Part shown: positions 33,589 through 41,437 of the stretch, in pieces
Layout of the letters: every line of letters starts with the position of its first letter
Numbering within the stretch: position 1 is the stretch's first letter
DNA from: Tolumonas auensis DSM 9187
GTDB taxonomy: Bacteria; Pseudomonadota; Gammaproteobacteria; Enterobacterales; Aeromonadaceae
Length of the DNA stretch: 64,000 nucleotides
Assembly (NCBI RefSeq): GCF_000023065.1
Contig: NC_012691.1
Coordinates: 2,586,501 to 2,650,500, forward strand
Direction: 5' to 3'
Translations under genes and position numbers: made by a program
Notes under the pieces: model-generated
The model's database searches: none
What the model was told of the DNA's origin: nothing
Seen by the model: the letters and a program-made list of their open reading frames with translations, nothing else

Positions 33589-34503
33589 TTATTCGCGTGC
33601 AGGCTGATTTTTCACATCAATAAATGGCACTGTACTGTTCGGCAGCATGGTTTGCGGTAATTCACCGTTCCAGCGTTCCGCTTTAATTAATTCCACCAGA
33701 TTCGGGTTTTGTCTCAGTGCGTCACCTTTGGCTTTAATCGCCGCAGCTTCCGCCTCCCCTTTCATCCGGGTTGCCTCAGCCTGCGCGGCCGCCTGTGCTT
33801 TGACGCTTTCCGCCTGTGCTTTGGCCTGCGTTACGGTGATTTCAGCCTGAACTTTTTCGCGGAGTGCATTTTGCTGTAACTTGGCGACTTCGACTTCAGC
33901 CAGCATCCGCTGTTCCACTGATTGTTCATAAGCATCAGAAAAATCGATGTTATCCAGCTGAACACTTTCAATCACAATGGGACCGTGCAGGACTTTAGAT
34001 ACAGAATCAAAAATATCGGTATTCAGTTTTGCCCGATTTTGAATTGAGCTGGCAGCAACATAACTGCCAAACACTGTTTTAACCGCCTGCGGCAGACGAG
34101 GCTGGATGATACGAGCTTCTAAAGCAGCAAGAGAACCAAATTCAGAGTAAATTTTTTGTAATTCGGGTTCCTGCGCATGCCAGTTCACAGATACAGCCAG
34201 ATTGGCGGGTTGCTGATCACGTGAATAAGCCGGTAGCTGGAAATGAGAGACCTGAGTTTGCAGACTAATCGTGTGTGTGGATTCAAAAAATGGCAGTTTA
34301 AAGTTCAGTCCCGGTTCGGCTATACGTTGAAACGCACCAAAGCGCAAAACAATCCCGCGTTCACCCTGATCCACAGTGAAGTAAGAGTTGAATGCCAAAA
34401 AGAAGATAAATGCAGACAGAAAGATAAAAATGACGGGTTTACGAGCCGGAGCGTGTTTTATATCGGTCGTATTTTTAGATACATCAAACAACATACTGTT
34501 CAT
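33589..34503 (-). CDS. Prohibitin/SPFH-domain membrane protein
   Basis: The protein has 304 residues. A membrane anchor at about residues 24-41 is followed by an SPFH domain (VDQGERGIVLRFGAFQRIAEPGLNFK) and a long Ala/Lys/Glu coiled coil (residues ~195-265). It ends with a short hydrophilic tail. It resembles HflC/HflK and YqiK/prohibitin-type proteins but is a separate single gene. Oligomeric membrane scaffolding is inferred. MNSMLFDV offers two possible ATG starts. Confidence 0.85.
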   Translation of the reverse strand: MNSMLFDVSKNTTDIKHAPARKPVIFIFLSAFIFFLAFNSYFTVDQGERGIVLRFGAFQRIAEPGLNFKLPFFESTHTISLQTQVSHFQLPAYSRDQQPANLAVSVNWHAQEPELQKIYSEFGSLAALEARIIQPRLPQAVKTVFGSYVAASSIQNRAKLNTDIFDSVSKVLHGPIVIESVQLDNIDFSDAYEQSVEQRMLAEVEVAKLQQNALREKVQAEITVTQAKAQAESVKAQAAAQAEATRMKGEAEAAAIKAKGDALRQNPNLVELIKAERWNGELPQTMLPNSTVPFIDVKNQPARE

Positions 34504-34555
34504 CCCAATGCATTATGCTTAGTTATGATTAAAGTTGTTTGATTATATTCGAATT

Positions 34556-34631
<76 letters not shown>

Positions 34632-34661
34632 GTCGCATGGTATTGAACTGATTCTAGATAT

Positions 34662-34680
34662 TGGAGCGGGAGACGGGACT
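34662..34680 (-). other. tRNA 3'-end fragment: candidate attachment site of the ICE
   Basis: The 19 bases match the 3' end of the neighbouring tRNA-Gly at 17 of 19 positions and include the discriminator and CCA. The similarity stops abruptly before the T loop. The rest of a tRNA is not present; instead G+C-rich ICE DNA begins. This fits integration into the 3' end of a second tRNA gene in a tandem tRNA-Gly array, with the remainder of that gene at the far end of the element, outside the window. Confidence 0.75.
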
Positions 34681-35344
34681 AGCACTGACGCGCTAAGCGT
34701 ATGTTTTCCAACTCTTTTCTTCGCTGAGGGCTTCAACGAAGGCCTCAATTTTAGCCTCGTTTTCGAGCGTCGTCAACGAAGACCGTCCACCAATTTCCAC
34801 TCGCCGCCAACACCATCCACTCACCTGCGTGCTACCCCGTGCCAAGGCAGTCCGCTGCATCGCGTACGTGTGCGCGAACTGAGTGCGCATCTCTCAGCCT
34901 TGCACAGCTGATCATGCGCAAGGCGGAGCGAGGCAGTCAGTTGTTATGTCGATCTATCAGGATGCCGTGGAAGTCTCACCGGCATCGTCTCCCCCTTGGC
35001 TAGTGCCAATCAAACTGCATAGATGCAGCGCCGAGGCAAGTCGGTTAGACCCCTTATAGAACACGCGATACGAAATGAGTCTTGATGAAAAAATCAAGGC
35101 CGACGACGCTGACAAGCGTGTACAAGCGCAACCAGGTGCGGTCACTAATCGCTCGATAGTCGAAGCATCGCGATTTTCACATATCGAGCGGGCAATGGCC
35201 ACTGGCCTTGAGCATGTGGACCCAACATGCTTCGGCATACCCCGCCAACGTGCGCCCAAGAAGCCAAACAACAAACGCCGTGACCATACGTCGATCGGCA
35301 GCAGAGGAGTCGGTGATGTAGCGCTCCCGCAAGGAGATGGAGGC
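34681..35344. other. ICE end region without a recognised gene
   Basis: These 660 bp lie between the attachment fragment and the first convincing ICE gene. A 65-codon minus-strand frame at 34693-34890 (ending EEKSWKTYA) and an open plus-strand extension of the next gene from 35075 exist, but neither has a recognisable domain. I see no terminator or repeat that stands out. Confidence 0.4.
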
Positions 35345-36097
35345 ATGCATGAAGAGCTGCCAGCTTCAAAGGTGTTCTATCGTCCGATTGAGGCCGCCAT
35401 ACGCTGGGCAGGATTATGGCGTTACTCGCAAGAAATCCTGTCCTCCATCTCGTCGCCTAGAAATCTGCCGAGAACGCTCAATTGCCCCCGATGGGATGAA
35501 CTGCGGCTCTGCACGGAACGCATCTACGATGCCATCGTCAACGGTGAGCTTCCCTATGGTCGAAACGGCATCACGTTGAACGATGAATCCCTGCTTGATT
35601 CCCATGAGTTGACCGTGCGCCACCTCGATCTCAAACACTGGATGCAAACCCACTACCCAGGGCATCGACCTGCTTTTCTTTTCAGTCGCATCGAGCGCAT
35701 CGCGCACCCCGTCATCACGCTGGAAGCCGGACAGGCCATGTTGGTGGAACGCCAAGCCATGAAGGCGGAGCTTGAGCTTTGTCGTCGCGAACTGCGGAAC
35801 CTCAAGGAGCGTCACGAAGAACTGCTCAAGCAATCTGGGGCAATCCCAGCCTGCGGCCAGTGTTCTCTCAGTGATCGTGCGGAGGCCACCTACCTGCACA
35901 TCATTGGCAGCATGTTGGAGCTGATGCTGAGCAGATCTCCTTCGGGCAAGCCGTACTCTTGCTTCAGCACCCAGGAGGCCATCGTCAGTGCGTTGATCGC
36001 TCATCGTGGCGGCATCATGGGCATCACCGAGCGCACGCTGAACGGCAAGTTCGCCAGCGCACGGAGGAAGCTGGGCAGCGCTAGCGTAGTTGCTTGA
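35345..36097 (+). CDS. Unknown ICE end protein
   Basis: The likely product is about 250 residues. The ATG at 35345 follows AAGGAG, while the frame is open to an ATG at 35075 with a much less protein-like beginning. A charged helical stretch (ERQAMKAELELCRRELRNLKERHEELL) suggests a coiled coil in the middle. A CxxC pair (CGQC) comes next, then a C-terminal block QEAIVSALIAHRGG..GITERTLNGKFASARRKL that looks like a helix-turn-helix or DNA-binding tail. I do not recognise the family. It is the outermost ICE gene, upstream of alpA in the same direction. Confidence 0.6.
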   Translation: MHEELPASKVFYRPIEAAIRWAGLWRYSQEILSSISSPRNLPRTLNCPRWDELRLCTERIYDAIVNGELPYGRNGITLNDESLLDSHELTVRHLDLKHWMQTHYPGHRPAFLFSRIERIAHPVITLEAGQAMLVERQAMKAELELCRRELRNLKERHEELLKQSGAIPACGQCSLSDRAEATYLHIIGSMLELMLSRSPSGKPYSCFSTQEAIVSALIAHRGGIMGITERTLNGKFASARRKLGSASVVA

Positions 36098-36128
36098 GGT
36101 TTTCCAGCTTGTATCTGCAGTCTGGGAA

Positions 36129-36171
36129 ATTGCATTTGCAATGTACTTCGGAAGCCATGTCTATTGAATAG
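36129..36171. promoter_or_regulatory. Two palindromes upstream of alpA (candidate operators)
   Basis: The 118-bp gap before alpA contains two perfect short palindromes: ATTGCA-TT-TGCAAT at 36129-36142 and CTATT-G-AATAG at 36161-36171. In ICEclc the alpA promoter is a key bistable control point, so operator function is plausible. No promoter could be assigned with certainty. Confidence 0.4.
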
Positions 36172-36215
36172 AGGTCACCCCAACAAACGCCACTGAGCGT
36201 TAAGGAGTGACCACT

Positions 36216-36455
36216 ATGTCGCAGCCCACTGCACTGCTGCCCGGCGAGCGCCGCATCCTGCGGCTGGACGAAGTCGAGGCCAAATCCGGATTCAAACGCG
36301 CGCATATCTACTCGCTCATGAAAAAGGGTGAGTTTCCCCAATCGCTACGCCTCGGCGTTCGCGCTGTCGGATGGGATTCCACCGAGATCGATCTGTGGAT
36401 AACCGAACGTCTCAAGAACCGCGCGCAGCAGCCAGCTCTCCCGAGCGATGTCTGA
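36216..36455 (+). CDS. alpA: AlpA-family DNA-binding regulator
   Basis: The 79-residue protein has the AlpA/MerR-like helix-turn-helix: ILRLDEVEAKSGFKRAHIYSLMKKGEFPQSLRLG. The final VGWDSTEIDLWITERL is also typical. The ATG at 36216 has AAGGAG eight bases upstream; a GTG nine bases earlier overlaps that site and was rejected. AlpA proteins regulate integrase or excision functions of islands. It is followed by parA, 10 bp from its stop. Confidence 0.88.
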   Translation: MSQPTALLPGERRILRLDEVEAKSGFKRAHIYSLMKKGEFPQSLRLGVRAVGWDSTEIDLWITERLKNRAQQPALPSDV

Positions 36456-36465
36456 GGAGAGCCCT

Positions 36466-37329
36466 ATGCAGGTCGTATCCATCATTTCGACCAAAGGCGG
36501 CGTGGGCAAGACCACCGTCGCGGCCAACCTCGGCGCATTCATCGCCGACGCAGGTCTGCGCGTGCTGCTGCTCGACCTGGACATGCAGCCAACCCTGTCG
36601 TCCTACTACGAGCTGAAGCATCGCGCACCGGGCGGCATCTACGAGCTTCTGGCCTTCAACGAACGCGACCTGGCGAACCTGGTGTCGCGCACCGTCATCG
36701 ACAACCTGGATCTGGTGCTGTCCAACGACGAGCACCGGCAGCTCAATACCTTGCTGCTGCACGCCCCAGATGGACGCCTGCGGTTGCGCAACCTGATGCC
36801 AAACTTCCAGCCGCACTACGATCTGGTGGTCATAGACACCCAGGGCGCGCGCAGCGTATTGCTGGAAATGGCACTGCTGGCGTCCCAGCAGGCCGTGTCG
36901 CCCGTCACACCGGAAATCCTGGCTGCACGCGAACTGCGGCGTGGAACCCTGCAATTGGTCGAGGACATCACGCCGTACCGAAAGCTGGGCATTGAACCGC
37001 CCGCACTGCAGTTGCTGATAAACCGCGTCCCCGCCGTCTCGTCCAACGCGCGCCTGATCCAGCAGACGCTACGCCTGATCTTCCAGGAGCAGGCCAGCAT
37101 CCAGGTACTGGCCACTGAAATTCCTGCGATCGAAGCGTTTCCGCGCGCAGCCACCCGAGGCTTGCCTGTGCATCGCGTCGAGCATCGACGGCCTTCGGGC
37201 CGGCAGGCATTGGCCGCGTTGGAGATCGTGTGCGGCCTGGCGAATGAGCTATGCCCTCAGTGGCAGGAACGGTTCGCAGCGGTCACCGGCAAGGCCGGAG
37301 GGAGGTGCGCCCATGTCGAACGCCCATGA
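36466..37329 (+). CDS. parA: ParA-family partition ATPase
   Basis: The 287 residues begin MQVVSIISTKGGVGKTTVAANL, a deviant Walker A motif (KGGVGKTT) at residues 10-17. LLLDLDMQPTLSSYY and LVVIDTQGARS are the A' and B motifs. ParA proteins position DNA with ParB. In ICEclc, parA together with shi slows growth of transfer-competent cells. The ATG at 36466 follows GAGGAG; the frame is open 18 bases earlier. Confidence 0.92.
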   Translation: MQVVSIISTKGGVGKTTVAANLGAFIADAGLRVLLLDLDMQPTLSSYYELKHRAPGGIYELLAFNERDLANLVSRTVIDNLDLVLSNDEHRQLNTLLLHAPDGRLRLRNLMPNFQPHYDLVVIDTQGARSVLLEMALLASQQAVSPVTPEILAARELRRGTLQLVEDITPYRKLGIEPPALQLLINRVPAVSSNARLIQQTLRLIFQEQASIQVLATEIPAIEAFPRAATRGLPVHRVEHRRPSGRQALAALEIVCGLANELCPQWQERFAAVTGKAGGRCAHVERP

Positions 37330-37573
37330 GCTGGCCCGCGGCCACAAGCGGTTGCTGCCGCTGATCGAGTATGCCCTGAGCGAAGGATGGGAGGTCGTTC
37401 GCACCCCAGGCGGACATCTCAAGTTCACCAGGCCGGGACTGCCACCGATCTTCACCAGCGCCACCGCCAGCGACCACCGAGCGGGGCTCAACGCCCGCGC
37501 CATGCTGCGGCGAGCCCAGCGTGGGCTCGAACCCTCGGAGCTTCCTACGCAGGAAGGAGATGGCCATGCCTGA
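37313..37573 (+). CDS. Small HicA-like protein between parA and parB (shi position)
   Basis: This 86-residue protein overlaps the end of parA by 17 nt and the start of parB by 8 nt, with GGAGG before its ATG. The core GWEVVRTPGGHLKFTRPG, followed by LNARAMLRRAQRG, has the layout of HicA double-stranded-RNA-binding-fold mRNA interferases, including the G-G-H at the position of the catalytic histidine (H35). ICEclc has the growth-inhibiting gene shi in this position. The HicA relationship is my inference from pattern and needs a profile search. Confidence 0.65.
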   Translation: MSNAHELARGHKRLLPLIEYALSEGWEVVRTPGGHLKFTRPGLPPIFTSATASDHRAGLNARAMLRRAQRGLEPSELPTQEGDGHA

Positions 37574-39302
37574 CATCTCCCCCCAGGACGTTGCAAACAA
37601 GCTCCTGAGCGATGGCTTCACGCGCAGCGGCCCCGTCGCGAACAGCTTGAGCGATCCGATTGAGGATACGCCGATGGTCGTGACGCTCGATGAGTTGCGA
37701 CCGTATGAGCTTGATCCGCGCCTCACCCGCAACCCGCTTTACGACGACATCAAGGCGTCGATTCGCGAACGCGGACTCGACGCTCCCCCGCCCATCACCC
37801 GGCGTCCGGGCGCGGATCACTACATCATCCGCAACGGCGGCAATACCCGTCTCGCGATCTTGCGCGAACTGTGGAGCGAGATGCGGGACGAGCGCTTCTT
37901 CCGCATCGCGTGCCAGTTCCGGCCGTGGCCGGAGCGTGGAGAAATCATTGCCCTGACGGGCCATCTCGCGGAAAACGAACTGCACGGCGGCCTGTCGTTC
38001 ATCGAGCGCGCATTGGGCGTGCAGAAAGCCCGGGAACTGTATGAACAGGAAACCGGCAAACCCTTGTCCCAATCCGAGCTGGCACGCCGCCTCAAGGCGG
38101 ACGGCTATCCCGTGCCGCAACCCCACATCAGCCGGATGCAAGAGGCCATCCAGTATCTGCTGCCCGCCATCCCGACCGTGCTTTACGCCGGCCTGGGGCG
38201 GCACCAGGTCGAGCAACTGACCAGCCTGCGGCGCGCCGCCGACAGAGTCTGGTCGGCCCGCAATCGCCAGGCCCACTCCCACCTCGATTTCCCCACGTTG
38301 TTCCAGGACGTGTTGGCACTGTTCGACAGTGCTGCGGGCGGCTTCAGCGTTCAGCGCGTCCAGGACGAACTGGTCGGCCAGATGGCCGATCTGCTCGACA
38401 TGGAATACGACACGCTGCTCTTCGAGATCACCGACTCGGATCGACGCTGGCAGGTCCTCAGCAGCGAGCCTGCTGGCGAACCCGAATCACCTCCCGCGCC
38501 AGCACCATCCCTGTCGTCACCATCGACAGCGTCGACCGGGCAGCCATCTTCGCCCCCGCCACCGGAGCAGGCATCGACGACGCCTTCGGCACCGGCTGTC
38601 GCGCCACCCGCCAACGATACGCCATCGGCCGCTGCTGCTCCCCAAGCCCCGACTGCACCGGGTACGCAGGAATCCGGCGACTTGCAGCGCGCCACCCTGT
38701 TGCAGGAGCACATCGTATCGCCAGCCGACACAACCGAGCGGCTGCAATCCATCCAGCGCCTGGTCGCGGATCACACCGGCGAGACGTTGCCGGATTTCGA
38801 GCGCAACGTCCTGCAGTCGATCCCGATTCAGGCAGGAAGTCTCTATCCGATTACCGACGTCTGGTACATCGAACCCGCGCTGGACGACCCCGATCGCCTG
38901 CGCACGCATATCGCGCAGTTCGCCCGCGAGATTGCCGGCGAAGCCGCTCTGCAAGACTTGGTCGAGGCGTGCCAGGAAGGCATCGGTTTTCGATGCCGGC
39001 AGCCCGAGGCCGAGCCAACCGATCGGTACGCCCAGGCGACGCTGGCACTGCTGCATGCCCTGAGCACGCCTTACCTGGCGGCCGATCAGCCAGCCACGAG
39101 CATCGATCTATCGATTCTGACCGCGATGCTGGGAGCGCTGCTGCAAGGCGCCCCCGCCATTACCGGAGCCCAGCAAGGCTTGCCACACAGGCTCAGCGAC
39201 AACGCCCTGGTGAAACTGTTCCGCCTGCTGCGGCTTGCCCGTCGCTTGAGGGACATCGAGCCCGGTATCGCCGATGGCGACCATGCCATCACCGGATCAT
39301 GA
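37566..39302 (+). CDS. parB: PFGI-1-class ICE partition protein ParB
   Basis: The protein has 578 residues. It has a ParB N-terminal nuclease-like box (VVTLDELRPYELDPRLTRNP, GLDAPPPITRRPG) and the RNGGNTRLAIL and LTGHLAENELHGGLSFIERALG motifs. A helix-turn-helix region (LSQSELARRLKADGYPVPQPHISRM) and a Pro/Ser/Ala-rich linker (about 315-385) precede a C-terminal domain. Of two close ATGs, 37566 has the better spacing to AAGGAG. The family is typical of this ICE group (PFGI-1 class). Confidence 0.92.
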   Translation: MPDISPQDVANKLLSDGFTRSGPVANSLSDPIEDTPMVVTLDELRPYELDPRLTRNPLYDDIKASIRERGLDAPPPITRRPGADHYIIRNGGNTRLAILRELWSEMRDERFFRIACQFRPWPERGEIIALTGHLAENELHGGLSFIERALGVQKARELYEQETGKPLSQSELARRLKADGYPVPQPHISRMQEAIQYLLPAIPTVLYAGLGRHQVEQLTSLRRAADRVWSARNRQAHSHLDFPTLFQDVLALFDSAAGGFSVQRVQDELVGQMADLLDMEYDTLLFEITDSDRRWQVLSSEPAGEPESPPAPAPSLSSPSTASTGQPSSPPPPEQASTTPSAPAVAPPANDTPSAAAAPQAPTAPGTQESGDLQRATLLQEHIVSPADTTERLQSIQRLVADHTGETLPDFERNVLQSIPIQAGSLYPITDVWYIEPALDDPDRLRTHIAQFAREIAGEAALQDLVEACQEGIGFRCRQPEAEPTDRYAQATLALLHALSTPYLAADQPATSIDLSILTAMLGALLQGAPAITGAQQGLPHRLSDNALVKLFRLLRLARRLRDIEPGIADGDHAITGS

Positions 39303-39313
39303 GAGGCGTAGCC

Positions 39314-39874
39314 ATGTCCGGACCTCACCCACTTAACCAGGCAGTGATCGCCCAGGCACTTCATGATCTACGCAACGGCCAGTTGCGCCGGGCCAAGTCG
39401 ATGGGGTTCGACGACAAGGATCTAGATGCCCTCAAGCATCCCGCGATGGCCAGCGTGCTGGCCAACGCCAACGTGTCGTGGTGCTCGGTAGTCGTCAACC
39501 GCGATGTGCTGCGTCGTCTGCTGCACCAGGTAGAAGACGTCACCGAGGAGGTGGTGAAGATCGATCGGCTACTGCGCCTGGGCGCCAGCACGGAGCTGAT
39601 CAGCAAATTCTTCGGCCTGACCCACCAGGAGATCGCCTTGCGTCGCAGTGTCATCGGCCTGCCGAAACGCAAGGGGCGGCATCCGGTATTGACCGAGGAA
39701 CAGGACACCGACCTGTGGAAGCGCTGGTCCTCGACAGTGAAGGAGCAGGAAGTCGACAGCAACGACGACATGGGAATGCTGGGCGTCGCGGCGGATCTCG
39801 CCGAGGCCACTGGGCTGCCTCTGTCCGTGATCTGGAATGCCTTGCGCGGATGGATCGATGAAGGGCTGATCTGA
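39314..39874 (+). CDS. DUF2857-family ICE protein
   Basis: The protein has 186 residues. It is helical, with a probable helix-turn-helix (LRLGASTELISKFFGLTHQEIALRRSVIGLPKRKGRHP) resembling FlhC-type or sigma-like DNA-binding regions. The DUF2857 family is found next to parB in ICEs of this type. The start at 39314 is preferred to an ATG 15 bases earlier that overlaps the parB stop. It is followed directly by the replication gene with a 1-nt overlap. Confidence 0.8.
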   Translation: MSGPHPLNQAVIAQALHDLRNGQLRRAKSMGFDDKDLDALKHPAMASVLANANVSWCSVVVNRDVLRRLLHQVEDVTEEVVKIDRLLRLGASTELISKFFGLTHQEIALRRSVIGLPKRKGRHPVLTEEQDTDLWKRWSSTVKEQEVDSNDDMGMLGVAADLAEATGLPLSVIWNALRGWIDEGLI

Positions 39875-41079
39875 TGACGGATGGGCCACATCCTACGCGC
39901 GGCCCCGTCCGGCTGGGCGAGCTGTTCGAGCAGGCGCTCGGCCAACTGGCACCTCAACAGCCGCCACCGGCCCCATCTGCAGTCTCACCACCGACCGATG
40001 GCTTTCTCTATAGTGGCAATCGACACGACAGCGTGCCGCGTGCATTGCTGCTGGACCGACGCCTGACACCGCTCGAACGCAACGGCTGGCAGGTGTTCCG
40101 CCTGATGCTGGCGGACGACGGCATCACCGCCATGCCCACCTACGACCAGCTTGCGCCTTGGCTGGCCTCCATGCCTTGTGCCGAGAGGGCATCGCACGAG
40201 ACGGTGGCCCGAGCGCTGACCGTGCTGCGACTGACGCGCTGGATCAGCCTGGTGCGGCGCCGGCGCGATCCCAGAAGCGGGCGCATTCAGGGCAACCTCT
40301 ACGTCCTGCACGACGAACCGCTCACCCCTTACGAAGCCATCCAGCTCGATGCCGATTATCTGGAGTTGGTCAGCCAGGCACTGACGCATGCCAGCAAATC
40401 CGTCCAGCGCGTGGGGGCGACTACCCTGCAGGAGTTGACGCAAGACCCCATGCTCAGCGGCCGAGTGCTGCCGAGTCGCCTGGAGATTCTGTCACAGCGG
40501 CTGTCAGCGCAGGGCTGGAACGGCACATCGAGTTATCCACAGGCCGGCGGCGAACACGATTCCGAAGACGGCTCCGACGACCGTCTTCGGAATCTGGCGA
40601 ACCTCTCTTCGGATTCCGAAGCAGGCCGGAAAACCCCGGAAAACGGCGCACTTCGGAATCCGAAGTCGGACCGTACAGTACGTATAAAAGAAAGTATTAA
40701 AGAAGTACGTACAGTACCGCGCGCGCAAGAAGAACGTCAGCAACTGCAGTTGCCCAGGCGCTTCCTGGCGCTGAAGGCGGAGCAGCAGGACGGCGCGCTG
40801 GCCGCGATGCAGTCAGTGGATCACGATCTGCGGCAAGCCCTGCTGGACGAATGGGAGGCACGCTGCGCCTCCACGACGATCCGCAATCCCACCGGCTACC
40901 TGTTCGGCATCATTCAGAAGGCCTTGCGGGGAGAATTTCGCACCTGGGCTGCACAGAAGGCGCCTGCGGCGCCAGTCAACAGGACACCAGAGCCAAGTCC
41001 ACCGCCTGCTGTACCTGCTGATGCGGAGGTCGCGAAAGCTCATCTGGCACGCCTGCAGGAACTGTTGCGCTCGACCTGA
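39874..41079 (+). CDS. STY4528-family pathogenicity-island replication protein
   Basis: The protein has 401 residues. An N-terminal winged-helix-like domain covers about 55-165 (ALLLDRRLTPLERNGWQVFRLM, SHETVARALTVLRLTRWISLVRRR). A low-complexity middle follows (about 210-280), then a helical C-terminus (LDEWEARCASTTIRNPTGYLFGIIQKAL) reminiscent of primosomal helicase-loading proteins. The family is annotated in SPI-7 and related islands as involved in replication. The DNA of the middle part holds a DnaA box, dyads and an A+T-rich block (see 40533-40715). Confidence 0.85.
   Translation: MTDGPHPTRGPVRLGELFEQALGQLAPQQPPPAPSAVSPPTDGFLYSGNRHDSVPRALLLDRRLTPLERNGWQVFRLMLADDGITAMPTYDQLAPWLASMPCAERASHETVARALTVLRLTRWISLVRRRRDPRSGRIQGNLYVLHDEPLTPYEAIQLDADYLELVSQALTHASKSVQRVGATTLQELTQDPMLSGRVLPSRLEILSQRLSAQGWNGTSSYPQAGGEHDSEDGSDDRLRNLANLSSDSEAGRKTPENGALRNPKSDRTVRIKESIKEVRTVPRAQEERQQLQLPRRFLALKAEQQDGALAAMQSVDHDLRQALLDEWEARCASTTIRNPTGYLFGIIQKALRGEFRTWAAQKAPAAPVNRTPEPSPPPAVPADAEVAKAHLARLQELLRST
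40533..40715. other. Candidate replication origin inside the STY4528-type gene
   Basis: A perfect DnaA box TTATCCACA lies at 40533-40541. It is followed by a 14-bp perfect inverted repeat (40558-40571 and 40581-40594) built on the unit ATTCCGAAGAC, then two palindromes of the same unit, CTTCGGATTCCGAAG (40607-40621) and CTTCGGAATCCGAAG (40651-40665). A clearly A+T-rich block follows at about 40672-40715, flanked by GTACGT and GTACAGTA repeats. The order DnaA box, iterated dyads, A+T-rich DNA inside the gene for the presumed initiator resembles the phage lambda O gene origin. Confidence 0.6.
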
Positions 41080-41142
41080 CACGCCCGCGAGCCGGCACGG
41101 CGTCGAGAGTCATCAGCCCGGAAGCTGCTCTGCAATGTCCAA

Positions 41143-41273
41143 GGTGTTCCACCGTCGCCTATACCCCGGGTATAGCGGAACACACCGCCTTCCGCCCGCA
41201 GCGGCCCTGATCCACACCGTGCTCCCCCGGCAGCATCCACTGAGCGCCATGGACGCCTATACCCCGGGTATAG
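41143..41273. promoter_or_regulatory. Twin 17-bp palindromes in the gap before the PFL_4669 gene
   Basis: The palindrome CTATACCC-C-GGGTATAG occurs twice, at 41159-41175 and 41257-41273, 98 bp apart. Similarity extends about 20 bases to the right of each copy (CG, then AACAC, then CCTTCCG). The first copy is also enclosed by GGTGTTCC (41143) and GGAACACACC (41177). This 358-bp gap holds no gene. It is a candidate operator pair or centromere-like site at the position where ICEclc has the promoter of its inrR-ssb genes. Confidence 0.6.
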
Positions 41274-41437
41274 CGCAACACGCAGCCTTCCGGTGCGGCA
41301 TCGCAACGGTGCTTCCGAACGATGCGCGCGGCTGGCCGCTCCGACAAATCAGGCAAGCGGCGGGTTCGGTTTGATGACTGACGGCCTTCCGGCCAACCCG
41401 GATGCTGACGACTCATTCATCACCGAGAGTCGTCACC

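Noticed and set aside
34693-34890. 65-codon minus-strand frame at the ICE edge
   Set aside because: The ending EEKSWKTYA looks somewhat protein-like, but there is no ribosome binding site or family evidence; noted only as part of the gene-poor region.
38329-39063. 244-codon Arg/Ser-rich frame inside parB
   Set aside because: It is a frame shadow of the Pro/Ser/Ala-rich ParB linker.
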